A DNA stretch of 64,000 bases from Bog-756 sp963769765 (GCA_963769765.1 CAVYNA010000004.1:248001-312000), one strand, 5' to 3'. Shown: positions 36,014 through 49,712, counted from the stretch's first letter. Numbers and translations: made by a program. The notes: generated by a model not told the origin, from the sequence alone.

Positions 36014-36415
36014 ATGAGCCAGTACCGAGTACTCAAGAAGCAGACCGCCACCCTCCTCCGGGGATTGGGGGAGACGCCGGACCACGTGGCCGAGACCCTG
36101 CAGGCCTCCGGCGTGCGCGGGGTGCCGAAGAGCAATCGGAGCTGTGCGATCGCGCTCTACCTGACCGCCCTCATGGCATCCGACCGGCGGGTCCGGTCGG
36201 TGATGGTCGGTCGGTGCTCGCTGCGGATCGCGCTCGCCCACGAACCCGACAACCGACCGGCCGGCCACCTCACGGTGCAATTGCCGAAGCCGGTACGCCG
36301 CTTCGTGACGGCGTTCGACGCGCGCATCTATCCCGCGATCCTGCGCGAGCCACCCCTGTCACCGCTTCCGTCGGCGACGGCACCGGTCTCCGCGAGCACG
36401 CCGACCTGTCGCTGA
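36014..36415 (+). CDS. Conserved actinobacterial protein of unknown function
   Basis: A 133-residue basic protein. The N-terminal part MSQYRVLKKQTATLLRGLGE is helical, and the block ASGVRGVPKSNRSCAIALYL is well conserved among actinobacterial homologues as I recall them. No signal peptide or membrane span is present. The ATG at 36014 is selected because GGGAGAGAG lies three bases upstream; an in-frame ATG at 35987 lacks a site. It is divergent from efeU, with the iron-box-like palindrome between them, so iron control is possible. The C-terminal 20 residues are Pro/Ser/Thr-rich. Function unknown. Confidence 0.75.
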   Translation: MSQYRVLKKQTATLLRGLGETPDHVAETLQASGVRGVPKSNRSCAIALYLTALMASDRRVRSVMVGRCSLRIALAHEPDNRPAGHLTVQLPKPVRRFVTAFDARIYPAILREPPLSPLPSATAPVSASTPTCR

Positions 36416-36469
36416 CCGTGCCCGCGCCGGCTCCCGGCCGGTCCCTCACCATGGTGTAGACACAGGCCC

Positions 36470-36970
36470 GTGACCGAGCCGTCCTGGAGCGACAGCCGCG
36501 TGACCGTTCACGTCATCGCCTCGGTGGAGGACGCCATCGCCCTCGTCGGCACTCCGCTCGGACCGAGCCGCTGGCACACGATCACCCAGGCGATGATCGA
36601 CCACTTCGCCGAGGCGACGGACAACCACTCGCCGAACCACACCGATCCCGTCTACGCCGCAAGCACGCCGGCCGGGACCACCATCGCCTTCGGGATGCAG
36701 ATCCTCGGGCTGGCGACGCTCGTGCTGATGGACATGTGGGAGCTGCGCAACATCACCGGTGGCGCCGACTACGGCTACAACCGGGTGCGCCACCTCGCAC
36801 CGGTGCCGGTCGGGAGTCAGGTCCGGGCCACCGCGACGTTCGTCGAAGCCGTGCCGGTCGACGGGGAAGGCGTACGGCTCACGACCGACCTCGTCTTCGA
36901 GCTCGAGGGTGAGGCGCGACCGGCGTGCATCGCCCAGATCGTGAACGTCCTGTGGTTCGGAGCCCCCTGA
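36470..36970 (+). CDS. MaoC-like (R)-enoyl-CoA hydratase/dehydratase
   Basis: A 166-residue hotdog-fold protein. The block WHTITQAMIDHFAEATDNHS begins the MaoC hydratase signature; the Asp/His pair in ATDNHSPNHTDP takes the place of the catalytic D-x4-H. The later TIAFGMQILGLATLVLMDMW and VRHLAPVPVGSQVRATATFV follow the family pattern. It would hydrate trans-2-enoyl-CoA or dehydrate 3-hydroxyacyl-CoA. The loop SPNHTDP is shorter and Pro-rich compared with the usual QWIHTDP, so activity needs checking. The GTG at 36470 has no strong ribosome site. It converges on a small membrane protein gene with 8 bases between. Confidence 0.85.
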   Translation: MTEPSWSDSRVTVHVIASVEDAIALVGTPLGPSRWHTITQAMIDHFAEATDNHSPNHTDPVYAASTPAGTTIAFGMQILGLATLVLMDMWELRNITGGADYGYNRVRHLAPVPVGSQVRATATFVEAVPVDGEGVRLTTDLVFELEGEARPACIAQIVNVLWFGAP

Positions 36971-36978
36971 CGGGGTCC

Positions 36979-37269
36979 TCAGTCGCCGGTGTCGTCGTCC
37001 GACGGGGTGCCGGCAGCAGTCGCCATCGCCGCACGAGCCCGGGCGCCACCCGGAGCAGTTCCCTTGAGCAGTGACACCACCACCAAGGCGATGGCCGGCA
37101 GGTTGCGGGCGAGCACGTTGCCCGGCCACCGTCGCACCGCCCAGAAGGCCACCGTCAACGCCAAGGCGGTGACCAGCCAGCCCTCGACCGAGACGGGGCT
37201 GAGCCCCCAGCCGTAGCGACGGGGCCCGAACCAGGCCTTCTCGCCCACCAGTGGCGTCGTCCGCACCAC
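36979..37269 (-). CDS. Small actinobacterial membrane protein, unknown function
   Basis: A 96-residue protein. A conserved N-terminal block (PLVGEKAWFGPRRYGWGLSP) precedes one or two hydrophobic segments (about 30-46 and 52-67), and the tail is Ala/Gly/Asp-rich. The GEKAWFGPRRxGWGLSP block recurs in many short actinobacterial membrane proteins whose function is not known. The GTG at 37269 is divergent from the GH4 gene, with 96 bases between them. Confidence 0.75.
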   Translation of the reverse strand: MVRTTPLVGEKAWFGPRRYGWGLSPVSVEGWLVTALALTVAFWAVRRWPGNVLARNLPAIALVVVSLLKGTAPGGARARAAMATAAGTPSDDDTGD

Positions 37270-37365
37270 GCCAGTATGGCCGATGGTCGCACGCCACGCC
37301 CTCGTCCCTGTTCGGCACCGGCGCTGCCCGCTACCATCGGCCGGGAGAGACGGGGAGGACGGATC

Positions 37366-38727
37366 GTGACAACTGCTCCAGCGCCCAAGATCTGCCTCAT
37401 CGGTGCCGGCGGTATGTCCTTCGGACCGGTCATGGTGCTCGACGCGATCGCCTCACGCCGCCTGCGCGGGGCGACCATGATGCTCCACGACGTCAGTCCG
37501 GCGCGCCTCGACGTCGCCCGTCGGTTCGCGACCAAGGCGAACGAGCGGTGCGGCAGCCCCATCCGCATCGAGGCGTCGCTCGACCCGGCCGAGGCGCTCA
37601 CCGGCGCAGACTTCTGCCTGGTCAGCGCCGAGCCCGACCGCTGGCAGCACTGGCGCGAGGACTACGAGATCCCGGTACGTCACGGCTCGACGCAGATCAC
37701 CGGTGAGAACGGCGGACCGGGTGCGGTCTTCCACTCCCTGCGGTCGATCAAGACCATCCTCGGGATCTGCGACGACATCGGCCAGTACTGCCCCGACACC
37801 ACTCTCATCAACCTCACCAACCCGCTCAGCCGAGTCGCCCTCGCGATCAACTCCGCCACGACGATCACCAACGTCAGCATGTGCCACGAATTCGCGGCCG
37901 GTGTCTCCCGGGTGGCGAAGCTGCTCCGGCTTCCCAAGGCGAAGATCGCCGCCCAGGCGTCGGGCATCAACCACTTCACGTTCTTCACCGAGATCCGGCG
38001 TGCCGACACCGGTGAGGACCTCTACCCCGCGCTCCGCCGCCTCTGGCAGCGGCGCTTCTTCGACTACCCACCCCCGGTGACGGCCGTCGCCAAGCAGCTC
38101 GTGAAGGTCCCCTGGGTCCAGCTTGCGGTCGAACAGGTCCACACACCGCTCGTCGCGCACATGTTCCGCGAGTACGGTCTGCTCCCCTGCTCCGTCGACA
38201 GTCACATCGGCGAATACCTGCCCTTCGCGAAGGAGGTCGCCGGCTGGCACCCCGTCCCGGTCGAATTCCACCAGGGTGTGATGGCGAGGGTCGAGAAGCT
38301 CGTGACCCGCTATGCCGACGGGACCGGGCACGTGCCGATGCACCGCGCGGGCCGGTCGGCCGAGGAGCCCTTCCCGCTCATGGGCGCCCTCTGGACCGGC
38401 ACCGAGCGGTCGCTCAACGCCGTCAACGTGCCCAACCACGGGTACGTGCCCAATCTCCCCGAGGGCGCCATCGTCGAGGTGCCAGCGGTCGCCGGACCCG
38501 ACGGTCTGCACCCGATCGAGATGCCGCCGATCCTGGAGCCGCTGGCCGCGTTCATGAAGACGCAGATCGAGCTGCAGGACCTGGTGGTCAAGTCCGCCCT
38601 CACCGGCGATCCGGCACCCGCGCTCGAGGCGGTCCTGCGCGATCCGCTCTCGCCGCCGGACGAAGCGGCATGCCGTCGGATGTTCGACGAGCTCTGCGAC
38701 GTGCAGGCGGACTCGCTCCCCTTCTGA
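37366..38727 (+). CDS. GH4-family alpha-glycosidase (alpha-galactosidase/alpha-glucosidase type)
   Basis: A 453-residue member of glycoside hydrolase family 4. These enzymes use NAD and Mn(II) in an oxidation-elimination-hydration-reduction cycle. The Rossmann start KICLIGAGGMSFGPVMVLDA, the metal-binding Cys and His in NVSMCHEFAAG and GINHFTFF, and the block NLTNPLSRVALAIN support the family. The CHE context is typical of the alpha-galactosidase/alpha-glucosidase/galacturonidase branch rather than the 6-phospho-glycosidase branch. The GTG at 37366 is chosen because GGAGG lies seven bases upstream. It is stand-alone: no transporter or regulator of sugar use is adjacent. Confidence 0.92.
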   Translation: MTTAPAPKICLIGAGGMSFGPVMVLDAIASRRLRGATMMLHDVSPARLDVARRFATKANERCGSPIRIEASLDPAEALTGADFCLVSAEPDRWQHWREDYEIPVRHGSTQITGENGGPGAVFHSLRSIKTILGICDDIGQYCPDTTLINLTNPLSRVALAINSATTITNVSMCHEFAAGVSRVAKLLRLPKAKIAAQASGINHFTFFTEIRRADTGEDLYPALRRLWQRRFFDYPPPVTAVAKQLVKVPWVQLAVEQVHTPLVAHMFREYGLLPCSVDSHIGEYLPFAKEVAGWHPVPVEFHQGVMARVEKLVTRYADGTGHVPMHRAGRSAEEPFPLMGALWTGTERSLNAVNVPNHGYVPNLPEGAIVEVPAVAGPDGLHPIEMPPILEPLAAFMKTQIELQDLVVKSALTGDPAPALEAVLRDPLSPPDEAACRRMFDELCDVQADSLPF

Positions 38728-38737
38728 GTCCGGCCTC

Positions 38738-40238
38738 CTATCGGAGCGCGAGCTGACCGGGGACCAGCGGCGCCCGGAGGGCCGATTCGCCCATGAGGTA
38801 GCGGTCGACCGACACCGCAGCCGAGCGTCCCTCGGCGATCGCCCACACGATCAGGCTCTGCCCGCGGGTCATGTCCCCGCAGACGAAGACCCCTTCGACG
38901 TTGGTCGCCCACGAGCTGTCCGCCGCGACGCTCCCGCGCGCGTCGAGCTCGAGCCCGAGGTCCGCGACCACGCCGGTGCGCTCGCACCCGGTGAATCCCA
39001 ATGCCAGCAGGACGAGATCGCACTCGAGCTCGACGCCCGTACCCTCGACTTCGACGAACCGCGGGGGGCCGCCACCGGCGGCGTCGAGCTCGACCTGGTG
39101 CATGCGCAGCCCGCGGACGCGGCCGGACCCGTCGTCGAGGAACGCAGCGGTGGTCACCGAGAAGTGGCGTTCGCCGCCTTCCTCGTGGGCGGAGGAGGTC
39201 CGGAAGATGAGCGGCCAGGTCGGCCAGGGGTTGTCCTCGGCCCGGTCGTCGGGCGGCCGGGGCATGATCTCGAGCTGGTGGACGCTGAGAGCGCCCTGCC
39301 GGTGCGCGGTCCCGAGGCAGTCCGCGCCGGTGTCGCCTCCTCCGATGATCACCACCCGTCGCCCCGAGGCACTGATCGGTGACTCGTCGAGGAGCCCCTC
39401 GCGCACCAGGTTCGACGGCTTGAGGAAGTCCATCGCGAGGTGGATGCCCTCGAGCCCGCGTCCAGGCACGTCGAGGTCGCGCGGGAGGGTGGAGCCACCC
39501 GCGAGGACCACCGCGTCGAACTCCTCGACGAGGGCGCCGGCACCGACGACGGTCGCGTCCGGAGCGACGGCACGGGCCACCTCCGCTGCAGGAGTGCCGA
39601 CCGAGGTCCGGCACCGGAATTCGACGCCCTCGGCCGCGAGCTGGACGAGCCGCCGGTCGAGCACGGACTTCTCCATCTTGAATTCGGGGATGCCGTAGCG
39701 CAGCAGGCCTCCCGGCTTCTCCGCCCGCTCGAAGACCACGACCCGGTGTCCGGCCCTCGCGAGCTGCTGCGCGCAGGCGAGCCCGGCGGGCCCCGAACCG
39801 ACGACGGCCACCCGCTTGTTCGTCGACTCCGATGGCAGTACGGGGCCGACCCACCCTTCGGACCATGCACGCTCGGCGATCTCGAGCTCGATCCGCTCGA
39901 TCGTCACCGGATCGTCGTTGATACCGAGCACACACGCGCCCTCGCACGGTGCCGGGCACAGCCGGCCGGTGAATTCGGGGAAGTTGTTGGTCGCGTGCAG
40001 CCGCTCGATCGCCTCCGACCAGTCGGACCGGTAGACGAGGTCGTTCCACTCGGGGATGAGATTGCCGAGCGGGCAACCTTCGTGGCAGAAAGGGATGCCG
40101 CAGTCCATGCACCGCGCACCCTGCCTGCCGGCGGCCTCCTCCGAGAAGGACTCGTAGACCTCCTTCCAGTCGCGGAGCCGGATCGGTATCGGCCGGCGCT
40201 GCGGCAGCTCGCGGCCGTAGGAGAGGAACCCGGTCACG

Positions 40239-40246
<8 letters not shown>
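38738..40246 (-). CDS. gltD: Glutamate synthase small subunit (NADPH-GOGAT beta)
   Basis: A 502-residue flavoprotein that delivers electrons from NAD(P)H to the large subunit. The N-terminal Cys-rich region with CMDCGIPFCHEGCPLGNLIP and CPAPCEGACVLGIN binds two 4Fe-4S clusters. The FAD motif VAVVGSGPAGLACAQQLARA and the NAD(P)H motif VVIIGGGDTGADCLGTAHRQ follow. The C-terminal block VFVCGDMTRGQSLIVWAIAEG is conserved. The ATG at 40246 overlaps the gltB stop at 40239-40241 by eight bases, giving coupling; in-frame sequence upstream to 40291 lies inside gltB. It converges on the GH4 gene. Confidence 0.97.
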
Positions 40247-44837
<4,591 letters not shown>

Positions 44838-44993
44838 CGGGTCGCTCCGGTGAAGGATGGGGGTTCACCCGCCCGGGACGACGTTGGCCCATGTGCGGTC
44901 CATCAATAGTACACGCGCCCCACTCGCGGCCGGCCTGTCCGCGGGCGCCACGGACCACGACCCCGGAGGTCACGCGGTGCATGCAGACGTAAC

Positions 44994-46181
44994 ATGACGC
45001 GGGTGCACACCTCCTCGCACGACGACGTCGTCGTGGTCGGGGCGGGAGTGATCGGCCTCTCTGTCGCCTGGAGGGCGGCGCAGGCCGGCTTCCGGGTCGA
45101 TCTGGTCGATCCCCTCCCAGGTCGCGGCGCCTCCTGGGCCGCCGCCGGCATGCTCGCCCCGGTGTCCGAGGCCCACCTCGGTGAGGAGCCGCTGCTCTCG
45201 TTCAACCTGCGTGCAGCTACACGATGGCCGTCGTTCGCCAGCGACCTCGAGGCCGCCAGCAACGAACCGGTCGGCTATGCACGGACCGGCACCCTCCTCG
45301 TCGCGTCCGACGTCTCCGACCGCGCGGCCGTCGACCACCTGCTCGAGGTCCACCGACGCCTCGGCCTCGACGCCCGCCGACGCTCCGCCCCCGAGTGCCG
45401 GACGATCGAACCGCTGCTCACGCCCGGGGTGGTCGGCGGGGCCGAGCTCCCCGATGACCATCAGGTCGACAACCGGCTGCTGCTCGCCGCGCTCCGCGTG
45501 GCCTGCGACCGCGCGGGGGTCGTCTTCCACCTGGGATCGGCGCAGGAGATCGGCGTGCGGGGAGACCGGGTCACCGGGGTGGTGCTCGAGGACGGCACCA
45601 CGTTGCCGGCCGGGCAGGTGGTGCTCGCGGCCGGGTGCCGGTCGGGGCTCGTCGGCGGGGTGCCGGCAGCGGACCGGCCCCCGGTCCGTCCGGTGAAGGG
45701 ACTGACCCTCCGACTCGGCGACCGAGGCATCTGCCCACGCCTCTCGACCACGGTTCGCGGGCTCGTGCGCGGGCGGACCTGCTACCTCGTGCCGCGGGCG
45801 GACGGATCGCTCGTCGTCGGCGCCACCGCGGCTGAGCAGGGCTTTGACCTGACGGTCGAGGCAGGGGCGGTGGCGGAGCTGCTCGACTCGGCCCGTCGGC
45901 TCGTGCCCGCGCTCGACGAGTACGAGCTGCTCGACACCTCCACCGGGCTGCGTCCCGGATCGCCCGACAACGCGCCCGTGCTCGGTCCTGCCAGGACCGG
46001 CGGACTCATCGTGGCGACGGGCCACTACCGGCACGGCGTGCTCCTCGCACCGGTCACCGCGGACGCGGTGGTCGGGCTGCTCCGCGGGGAGACCGGGACC
46101 CCTGCGGTGACCGCGATCCGACCGTTCGGCCTCGGGCGTTTCGAGGTCACCGCCGGCAGCTCCGGACGGAGTGAGAGGTGA
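44994..46181 (+). CDS. thiO: Glycine oxidase ThiO
   Basis: A 395-residue FAD-dependent oxidase that turns glycine into the imine used to build the thiazole of thiamine. The FAD motif VVVVGAGVIGLSVAWRAAQA is at the N terminus, and the block GRGASWAAAGMLAPVSEAHL is typical of ThiO. The C-terminal TGLRPGSPDNAPVLGP and ATGHYRHGVLLAPVTADAV match the DAAO-like family. The ATG at 44994 has no strong ribosome site. Its stop overlaps the thiS start (GTGA). It heads a four-gene thiamine operon divergent from gltB across 156 bases, in which I see no TPP riboswitch. Confidence 0.95.
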   Translation: MTRVHTSSHDDVVVVGAGVIGLSVAWRAAQAGFRVDLVDPLPGRGASWAAAGMLAPVSEAHLGEEPLLSFNLRAATRWPSFASDLEAASNEPVGYARTGTLLVASDVSDRAAVDHLLEVHRRLGLDARRRSAPECRTIEPLLTPGVVGGAELPDDHQVDNRLLLAALRVACDRAGVVFHLGSAQEIGVRGDRVTGVVLEDGTTLPAGQVVLAAGCRSGLVGGVPAADRPPVRPVKGLTLRLGDRGICPRLSTTVRGLVRGRTCYLVPRADGSLVVGATAAEQGFDLTVEAGAVAELLDSARRLVPALDEYELLDTSTGLRPGSPDNAPVLGPARTGGLIVATGHYRHGVLLAPVTADAVVGLLRGETGTPAVTAIRPFGLGRFEVTAGSSGRSER

Positions 46182-46381
46182 GCGAGGTCCTCTGCAACGG
46201 GGAGCGGAGACCTGTCACACCGGGCACGACCGTCGCCGCGCTGGTCGCCGCGGTCACCTCGTCCCCGCGGGGCATCGCGGTCGCGTTGAACGGCGAGGTC
46301 GTCCCGCGTTCGGCGTGGATCACCACAGCCCTGACCGACGGGGACACGGTCGAGATCGTGACCGCGGCCGCTGGCGGGTGA
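46178..46381 (+). CDS. thiS: Sulfur carrier protein ThiS
   Basis: A 67-residue ubiquitin-fold carrier whose C-terminal Gly-Gly (TAAAGG) is converted to a thiocarboxylate that donates sulfur for thiazole formation. The segment AVALNGEVVPRSAWITTALT and the closing DGDTVEIVTAAAGG are the family signature. The GTG at 46178 lies within the thiO end, with GAGAG just upstream. thiG follows after 52 bases. Activation normally requires a ThiF-type adenylyltransferase, and none is encoded in this window. Confidence 0.95.
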   Translation: MSEVLCNGERRPVTPGTTVAALVAAVTSSPRGIAVALNGEVVPRSAWITTALTDGDTVEIVTAAAGG

Positions 46382-46433
46382 CCGGGTCCGACGGGGCCGG
46401 GACGCGGACGGACGCCGGGTACGGTGAGAGGCG

Positions 46434-47228
46434 ATGACACCACCGTCACCGGAGGTCGGTTCCGGGGAGCTCACGATCGGCGGCACCGTGCTCCGGTCGC
46501 GCCTATTGATGGGCACCGGCGGCATGTCGAGCCTCACGTCACTGCGCGAGGCCCTGGTCGCCTCGGGCACCTCGCTCGCCACGGTCGCCGTCCGCCGCGT
46601 CGACCCGTCGACCCGGCACTCGCTGGTCGACCTCCTCTCCGGGCTCGACGTCCGGATCCTGCCGAACACCGCGGGCTGCTTCACCGCGACCGACGCCGTC
46701 CTCACCGCCAAGCTCGCCCGCGAGGCGTTCGAGACGGACTGGATCAAACTCGAGGTCATCGGTGACGACCTCACCTTGCTCCCCGACCCGGTCGAGCTGC
46801 TTGCCGCCGCCGAGCAGCTCGTCGACGACGGGTTCGTCGTGCTGCCGTACTGCAGCGACGACCCGATCCTCGCCCGGCGCCTCGAGCAGGTCGGGTGTGC
46901 GGCCGTCATGCCGCTCGGCGCTCCGATCGGAAGCGGCCTCGGCATCCGGAACCCGCACAATCTCGCACTGGTCGTCGAAGGGGCGGGCGTACCGGTCGTG
47001 CTCGACGCCGGCATCGGCACCGCGTCGGACGCGTGCCGTGCGATGGAGCTGGGTTGCGACGCGGTCCTCATCGCGTCCGCCATCACCCGGGCCGACCACC
47101 CGGGTCTCATGGCCCGCGCGATGCGCGACGCGGTCGCGGCCGGGCGAGCGGCACGCGAGGCGGGCCGGATCACCCCGCGCTACTACGCCGAGGCCTCGAG
47201 CCCGACCGACGGCATCATCGGGCGGTGA
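46434..47228 (+). CDS. thiG: Thiazole synthase ThiG
   Basis: A 264-residue TIM-barrel enzyme that joins 1-deoxy-D-xylulose-5-phosphate, dehydroglycine and the ThiS thiocarboxylate into the thiamine thiazole. The Schiff-base lysine is Lys105 in DWIKLEVIGDD. The segment LLMGTGGMSSLTSLREAL and the phosphate loops AVMPLGAPIGSGLGI and VVLDAGIGTASDACRAMELG are conserved. The ATG at 46434 follows a GAGAGG site. The stop overlaps the thiD GTG in a GTGA arrangement. Confidence 0.97.
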   Translation: MTPPSPEVGSGELTIGGTVLRSRLLMGTGGMSSLTSLREALVASGTSLATVAVRRVDPSTRHSLVDLLSGLDVRILPNTAGCFTATDAVLTAKLAREAFETDWIKLEVIGDDLTLLPDPVELLAAAEQLVDDGFVVLPYCSDDPILARRLEQVGCAAVMPLGAPIGSGLGIRNPHNLALVVEGAGVPVVLDAGIGTASDACRAMELGCDAVLIASAITRADHPGLMARAMRDAVAAGRAAREAGRITPRYYAEASSPTDGIIGR

Positions 47229-48061
47229 ACCCGCCCGTCGCGCTCACCATCGCCGGGTCCGACTCGGGAGCCGGCGCAGGGATCCAGGCCGACCTCAAGG
47301 CCTTCTCCGCGCTCGGCGTGTTCGGGACCACGGCCGTGACGGCGGTGACCGCCCAGAACACCTACGAGGTCACTGCGGTCCATCACGTGCCGGTCGCGGT
47401 GGTCACCGCGCAGATCGATGCGATCTCAGGTGACCTCGCGCCGGTCGCGGTCAAGACCGGCATGCTCGGGACCGCCGAGATCGTCGAGGCCGTCGGCGCC
47501 CGGGCCGCCGCGGGCGGCCTGCCCCGACTGGTGGTCGACCCGGTGATGGTCTCCTCGTCCGGCAGGCCCCTCCTGGCCGACGACGCGATCTCCGCCTACC
47601 GCACCATCCTGCTCCCCCGTGCGCTGTTGGCGACGCCGAACCTGCGCGAGGCGGCCATCCTCGCGGACGTCGACCCGGGCTCGGTGCGGGATGTCGAGGG
47701 GATGGTCGACCTCGCCCGCGCCGTCCACGGGCTCGGGCCCACCTGGGTGCTGGTCAAGGGCGGCCACCTCCCGGGCGTCGCCACCGGCCCCTCCGACGTC
47801 CACCCGCCGGGTGTCCCGGACGTCCTCTTCGACGGCCAAACGGTGACCGTGCTCGAAGGAGCACGCGTGGACACGTCCAACACGCACGGGACGGGTTGCA
47901 CCCTCGCCGCCGCGACCGTCGCCTATCTCGCCCGCGGCGCCGGGCCGGCCGAAGCCGTCACGGCCGCCAAGCGGTTCGTCCACGACGCCCTGGTCGGTGC
48001 CCGGACCTGGCGGCTCGGGCGCGGGCACGGCCCGCTCGACCCCTTCGGTTGGTCCCCCTGA
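47225..48061 (+). CDS. thiD: Hydroxymethylpyrimidine kinase / phosphomethylpyrimidine kinase
   Basis: A 278-residue ribokinase-fold enzyme that phosphorylates HMP and HMP-phosphate for coupling to the thiazole. The substrate-binding start LTIAGSDSGAGAGIQADLKA, the block VKTGMLGTAEIVEAV, the loop VVDPVMVSSSGRPLLAD and the anion-hole/catalytic Asp block THGTGCTLAAATVAYLARG are all present. The GTG at 47225 is chosen from its overlap with the thiG stop; upstream in-frame sequence belongs to thiG out of frame. thiE is not in the window. A strong hairpin follows 20 bases after the stop. Confidence 0.96.
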   Translation: MNPPVALTIAGSDSGAGAGIQADLKAFSALGVFGTTAVTAVTAQNTYEVTAVHHVPVAVVTAQIDAISGDLAPVAVKTGMLGTAEIVEAVGARAAAGGLPRLVVDPVMVSSSGRPLLADDAISAYRTILLPRALLATPNLREAAILADVDPGSVRDVEGMVDLARAVHGLGPTWVLVKGGHLPGVATGPSDVHPPGVPDVLFDGQTVTVLEGARVDTSNTHGTGCTLAAATVAYLARGAGPAEAVTAAKRFVHDALVGARTWRLGRGHGPLDPFGWSP

Positions 48062-48080
48062 ACGCGACACCTGAACGCGA

Positions 48081-48112
48081 CAGTGGCCGGCGTCGATCCG
48101 ACCCGGCCACTG
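48081..48112. terminator. Strong hairpin after thiD, probable transcription terminator
   Basis: CAGTGGCCGG (48081-48090) pairs perfectly with CCGGCCACTG (48103-48112) around a 12-base loop. The stem lies 20 bases after the thiD stop and before the convergent phosphoesterase gene, whose stop is 185 bases away. No long T tract follows, which is common in high-GC actinobacteria. Just before it, a 12-base direct repeat (CTGAACGCGACA) occurs twice across the thiD stop codon (48059-48082). Confidence 0.7.
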
Positions 48113-48296
48113 CGCCCCCCGATGTCCCAGGATCCTCCCCGTCTTGGGTACCAGGCGCCCCTCCTGCCGGCGGACCCGTCCCGGGCCCGCGGTGCTCCGT
48201 CATTCTGCGGGATCGGACCCCGAATGTAAACATCTCGTGAACGGATTCACCAGCGGTGGCGCAATGGGGTCGCTCAGTGGCGGACAGGTGCGGCCG

Positions 48297-49712
48297 TCAA
48301 CCGGCGGCGATGACCGCCGAGGTCGGCGGAATCGTGCCGGCCCCGGTCACCAGGCACGAGGCTCGTGCCGCCGGGTCGGCGGCGGCGTGCAGGGCCGGCG
48401 GATGGAGGAAGGCGGGTGCCGCACGCAGGTCGACCATGTCGAGGAGGTCGTTGGCCGCTGCGTCCCGTCGGGTCAGTGCCGGCAGGTTCCACTTGGCCTC
48501 GAGCAACGCCAGCACCGACGTGTGGTCGTAGACGGTCGGCGAGACGTACCCCTTGCGCGCGTAGGGGCTCACCACGCCACCCGGGACGCGGAACCCGAGC
48601 TGATCGAAGCCGCCCGGGGCATCGCCCGAACCGAGGGCCGGCGGCACGTCATCGGGGGGGACGGCCTTCGGCGGCACGACATGGTCGTAGTAGCCGCCGT
48701 GCTCGTCGTAGGTCCACACGAGGAGGGTCTTCGGCCATGCCGGCCCGCGCATCACTGCGCTGACCACTTGCGCGAGGAACGCGTCACCGTACTGGATGTC
48801 CTGCGGGTTCTCCTCGGACTGCTTGCCGAAATCGGGATCGACGATGGAGAAGGCCGGCAGTGAGCCCGCCGTGCAGTCCGCGTAGAACTGGTCGATGTGG
48901 GCGAGGTTGGACCCGATGGAGGGCTCTCCGAGCGCCGAGATGAACACGCCGGCCGTCGGCAGGGTCGAGTAGTAGTTCTTCCAGGAGATGCCGGCCCGGT
49001 TGAGCGAGTCGAGGATCAGCCCGTTGGGCGGGAGCCCCGACGGCAGCGTGTCGTTGATCAACCCGAAGGAGGTGCCGGCGAGGAGGTAGCGCCGATTCGG
49101 GTAGGTCTGGGCGAGCACCGAGGCGAACCAGCGGTCGGCCAGCGGGAACGTGGCCGCGAGCGAGTTGGTGAACGGCAGGTCGGCGGCGGTCCAGTACCCC
49201 ATCGCGACCGGTCCCGAGTCGCTCGTCACGAAGCCCGTGTTGGTGCCGCCCGCGAGCTGGGCGTGGGAGGCGTTCCACGACTGGGACGGCTTCCCGTCGA
49301 GCTGGCACGGGGTGGTCAGGTGGAAGGAGCGGATCGCACCGCCGTGCCCGTCGGGGTTGGTGGCCTCCGGATGACCGTCCGCACCGAGCGGCAGTCCCTG
49401 CCCGCGTCCCAACGTGCCGAGCAGATTGTCGAAGGAGTGGTTCTCCATCATCACGACGACGATGTGGTCGACCTGCGGGAGTCGGTCGGTGCCGATCGGC
49501 ACACCCGGGTCCGGAGGCACTCCGACGCCACGGGCCCTCCGGACAGTGGTCGTGGTCACCGACTGGGGCGGAGGTGCAGCCGATCCCCCGCAGGCGGCAA
49601 GTGCCGCGCCCGACAGCCCGAGGACCGCCGATCCGAGCAGTGTCCGCCGGCTCAGCTCCGCCCGGTCGGACGGCACCCGGGAGGTGCGCGGGATGGTGGT
49701 GCGACCGGTCAC
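48297..49712 (-). CDS. Secreted phosphoesterase of the phospholipase C / acid phosphatase (AcpA) family
   Basis: A 471-residue alkaline-phosphatase-superfamily protein. The export signal SRRTLLGSAVLGLSGAALAA has a twin-arginine-like start and a lipobox (LAAC) at about residue 45, so it may be a Tat-exported lipoprotein. The family motif HIVVVMMENHSFDNLLGTLG (metal and nucleophile region) is clear, as are SFHLTTPCQ and TYDEHGGYYDHVVPP with metal-binding Asp/His. Substrates in the family include phosphatidylcholine and phosphomonoesters. The GTG at 49712 follows a strong GGAGGGAG site. A Tat translocase is encoded at 6567-7811. Confidence 0.9.
   Translation of the reverse strand: MTGRTTIPRTSRVPSDRAELSRRTLLGSAVLGLSGAALAACGGSAAPPPQSVTTTTVRRARGVGVPPDPGVPIGTDRLPQVDHIVVVMMENHSFDNLLGTLGRGQGLPLGADGHPEATNPDGHGGAIRSFHLTTPCQLDGKPSQSWNASHAQLAGGTNTGFVTSDSGPVAMGYWTAADLPFTNSLAATFPLADRWFASVLAQTYPNRRYLLAGTSFGLINDTLPSGLPPNGLILDSLNRAGISWKNYYSTLPTAGVFISALGEPSIGSNLAHIDQFYADCTAGSLPAFSIVDPDFGKQSEENPQDIQYGDAFLAQVVSAVMRGPAWPKTLLVWTYDEHGGYYDHVVPPKAVPPDDVPPALGSGDAPGGFDQLGFRVPGGVVSPYARKGYVSPTVYDHTSVLALLEAKWNLPALTRRDAAANDLLDMVDLRAAPAFLHPPALHAAADPAARASCLVTGAGTIPPTSAVIAAG

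Noticed and set aside
44838..44993. TPP riboswitch before thiO.
   Set aside because: None of the conserved TPP-aptamer boxes could be matched by eye on the plus strand.
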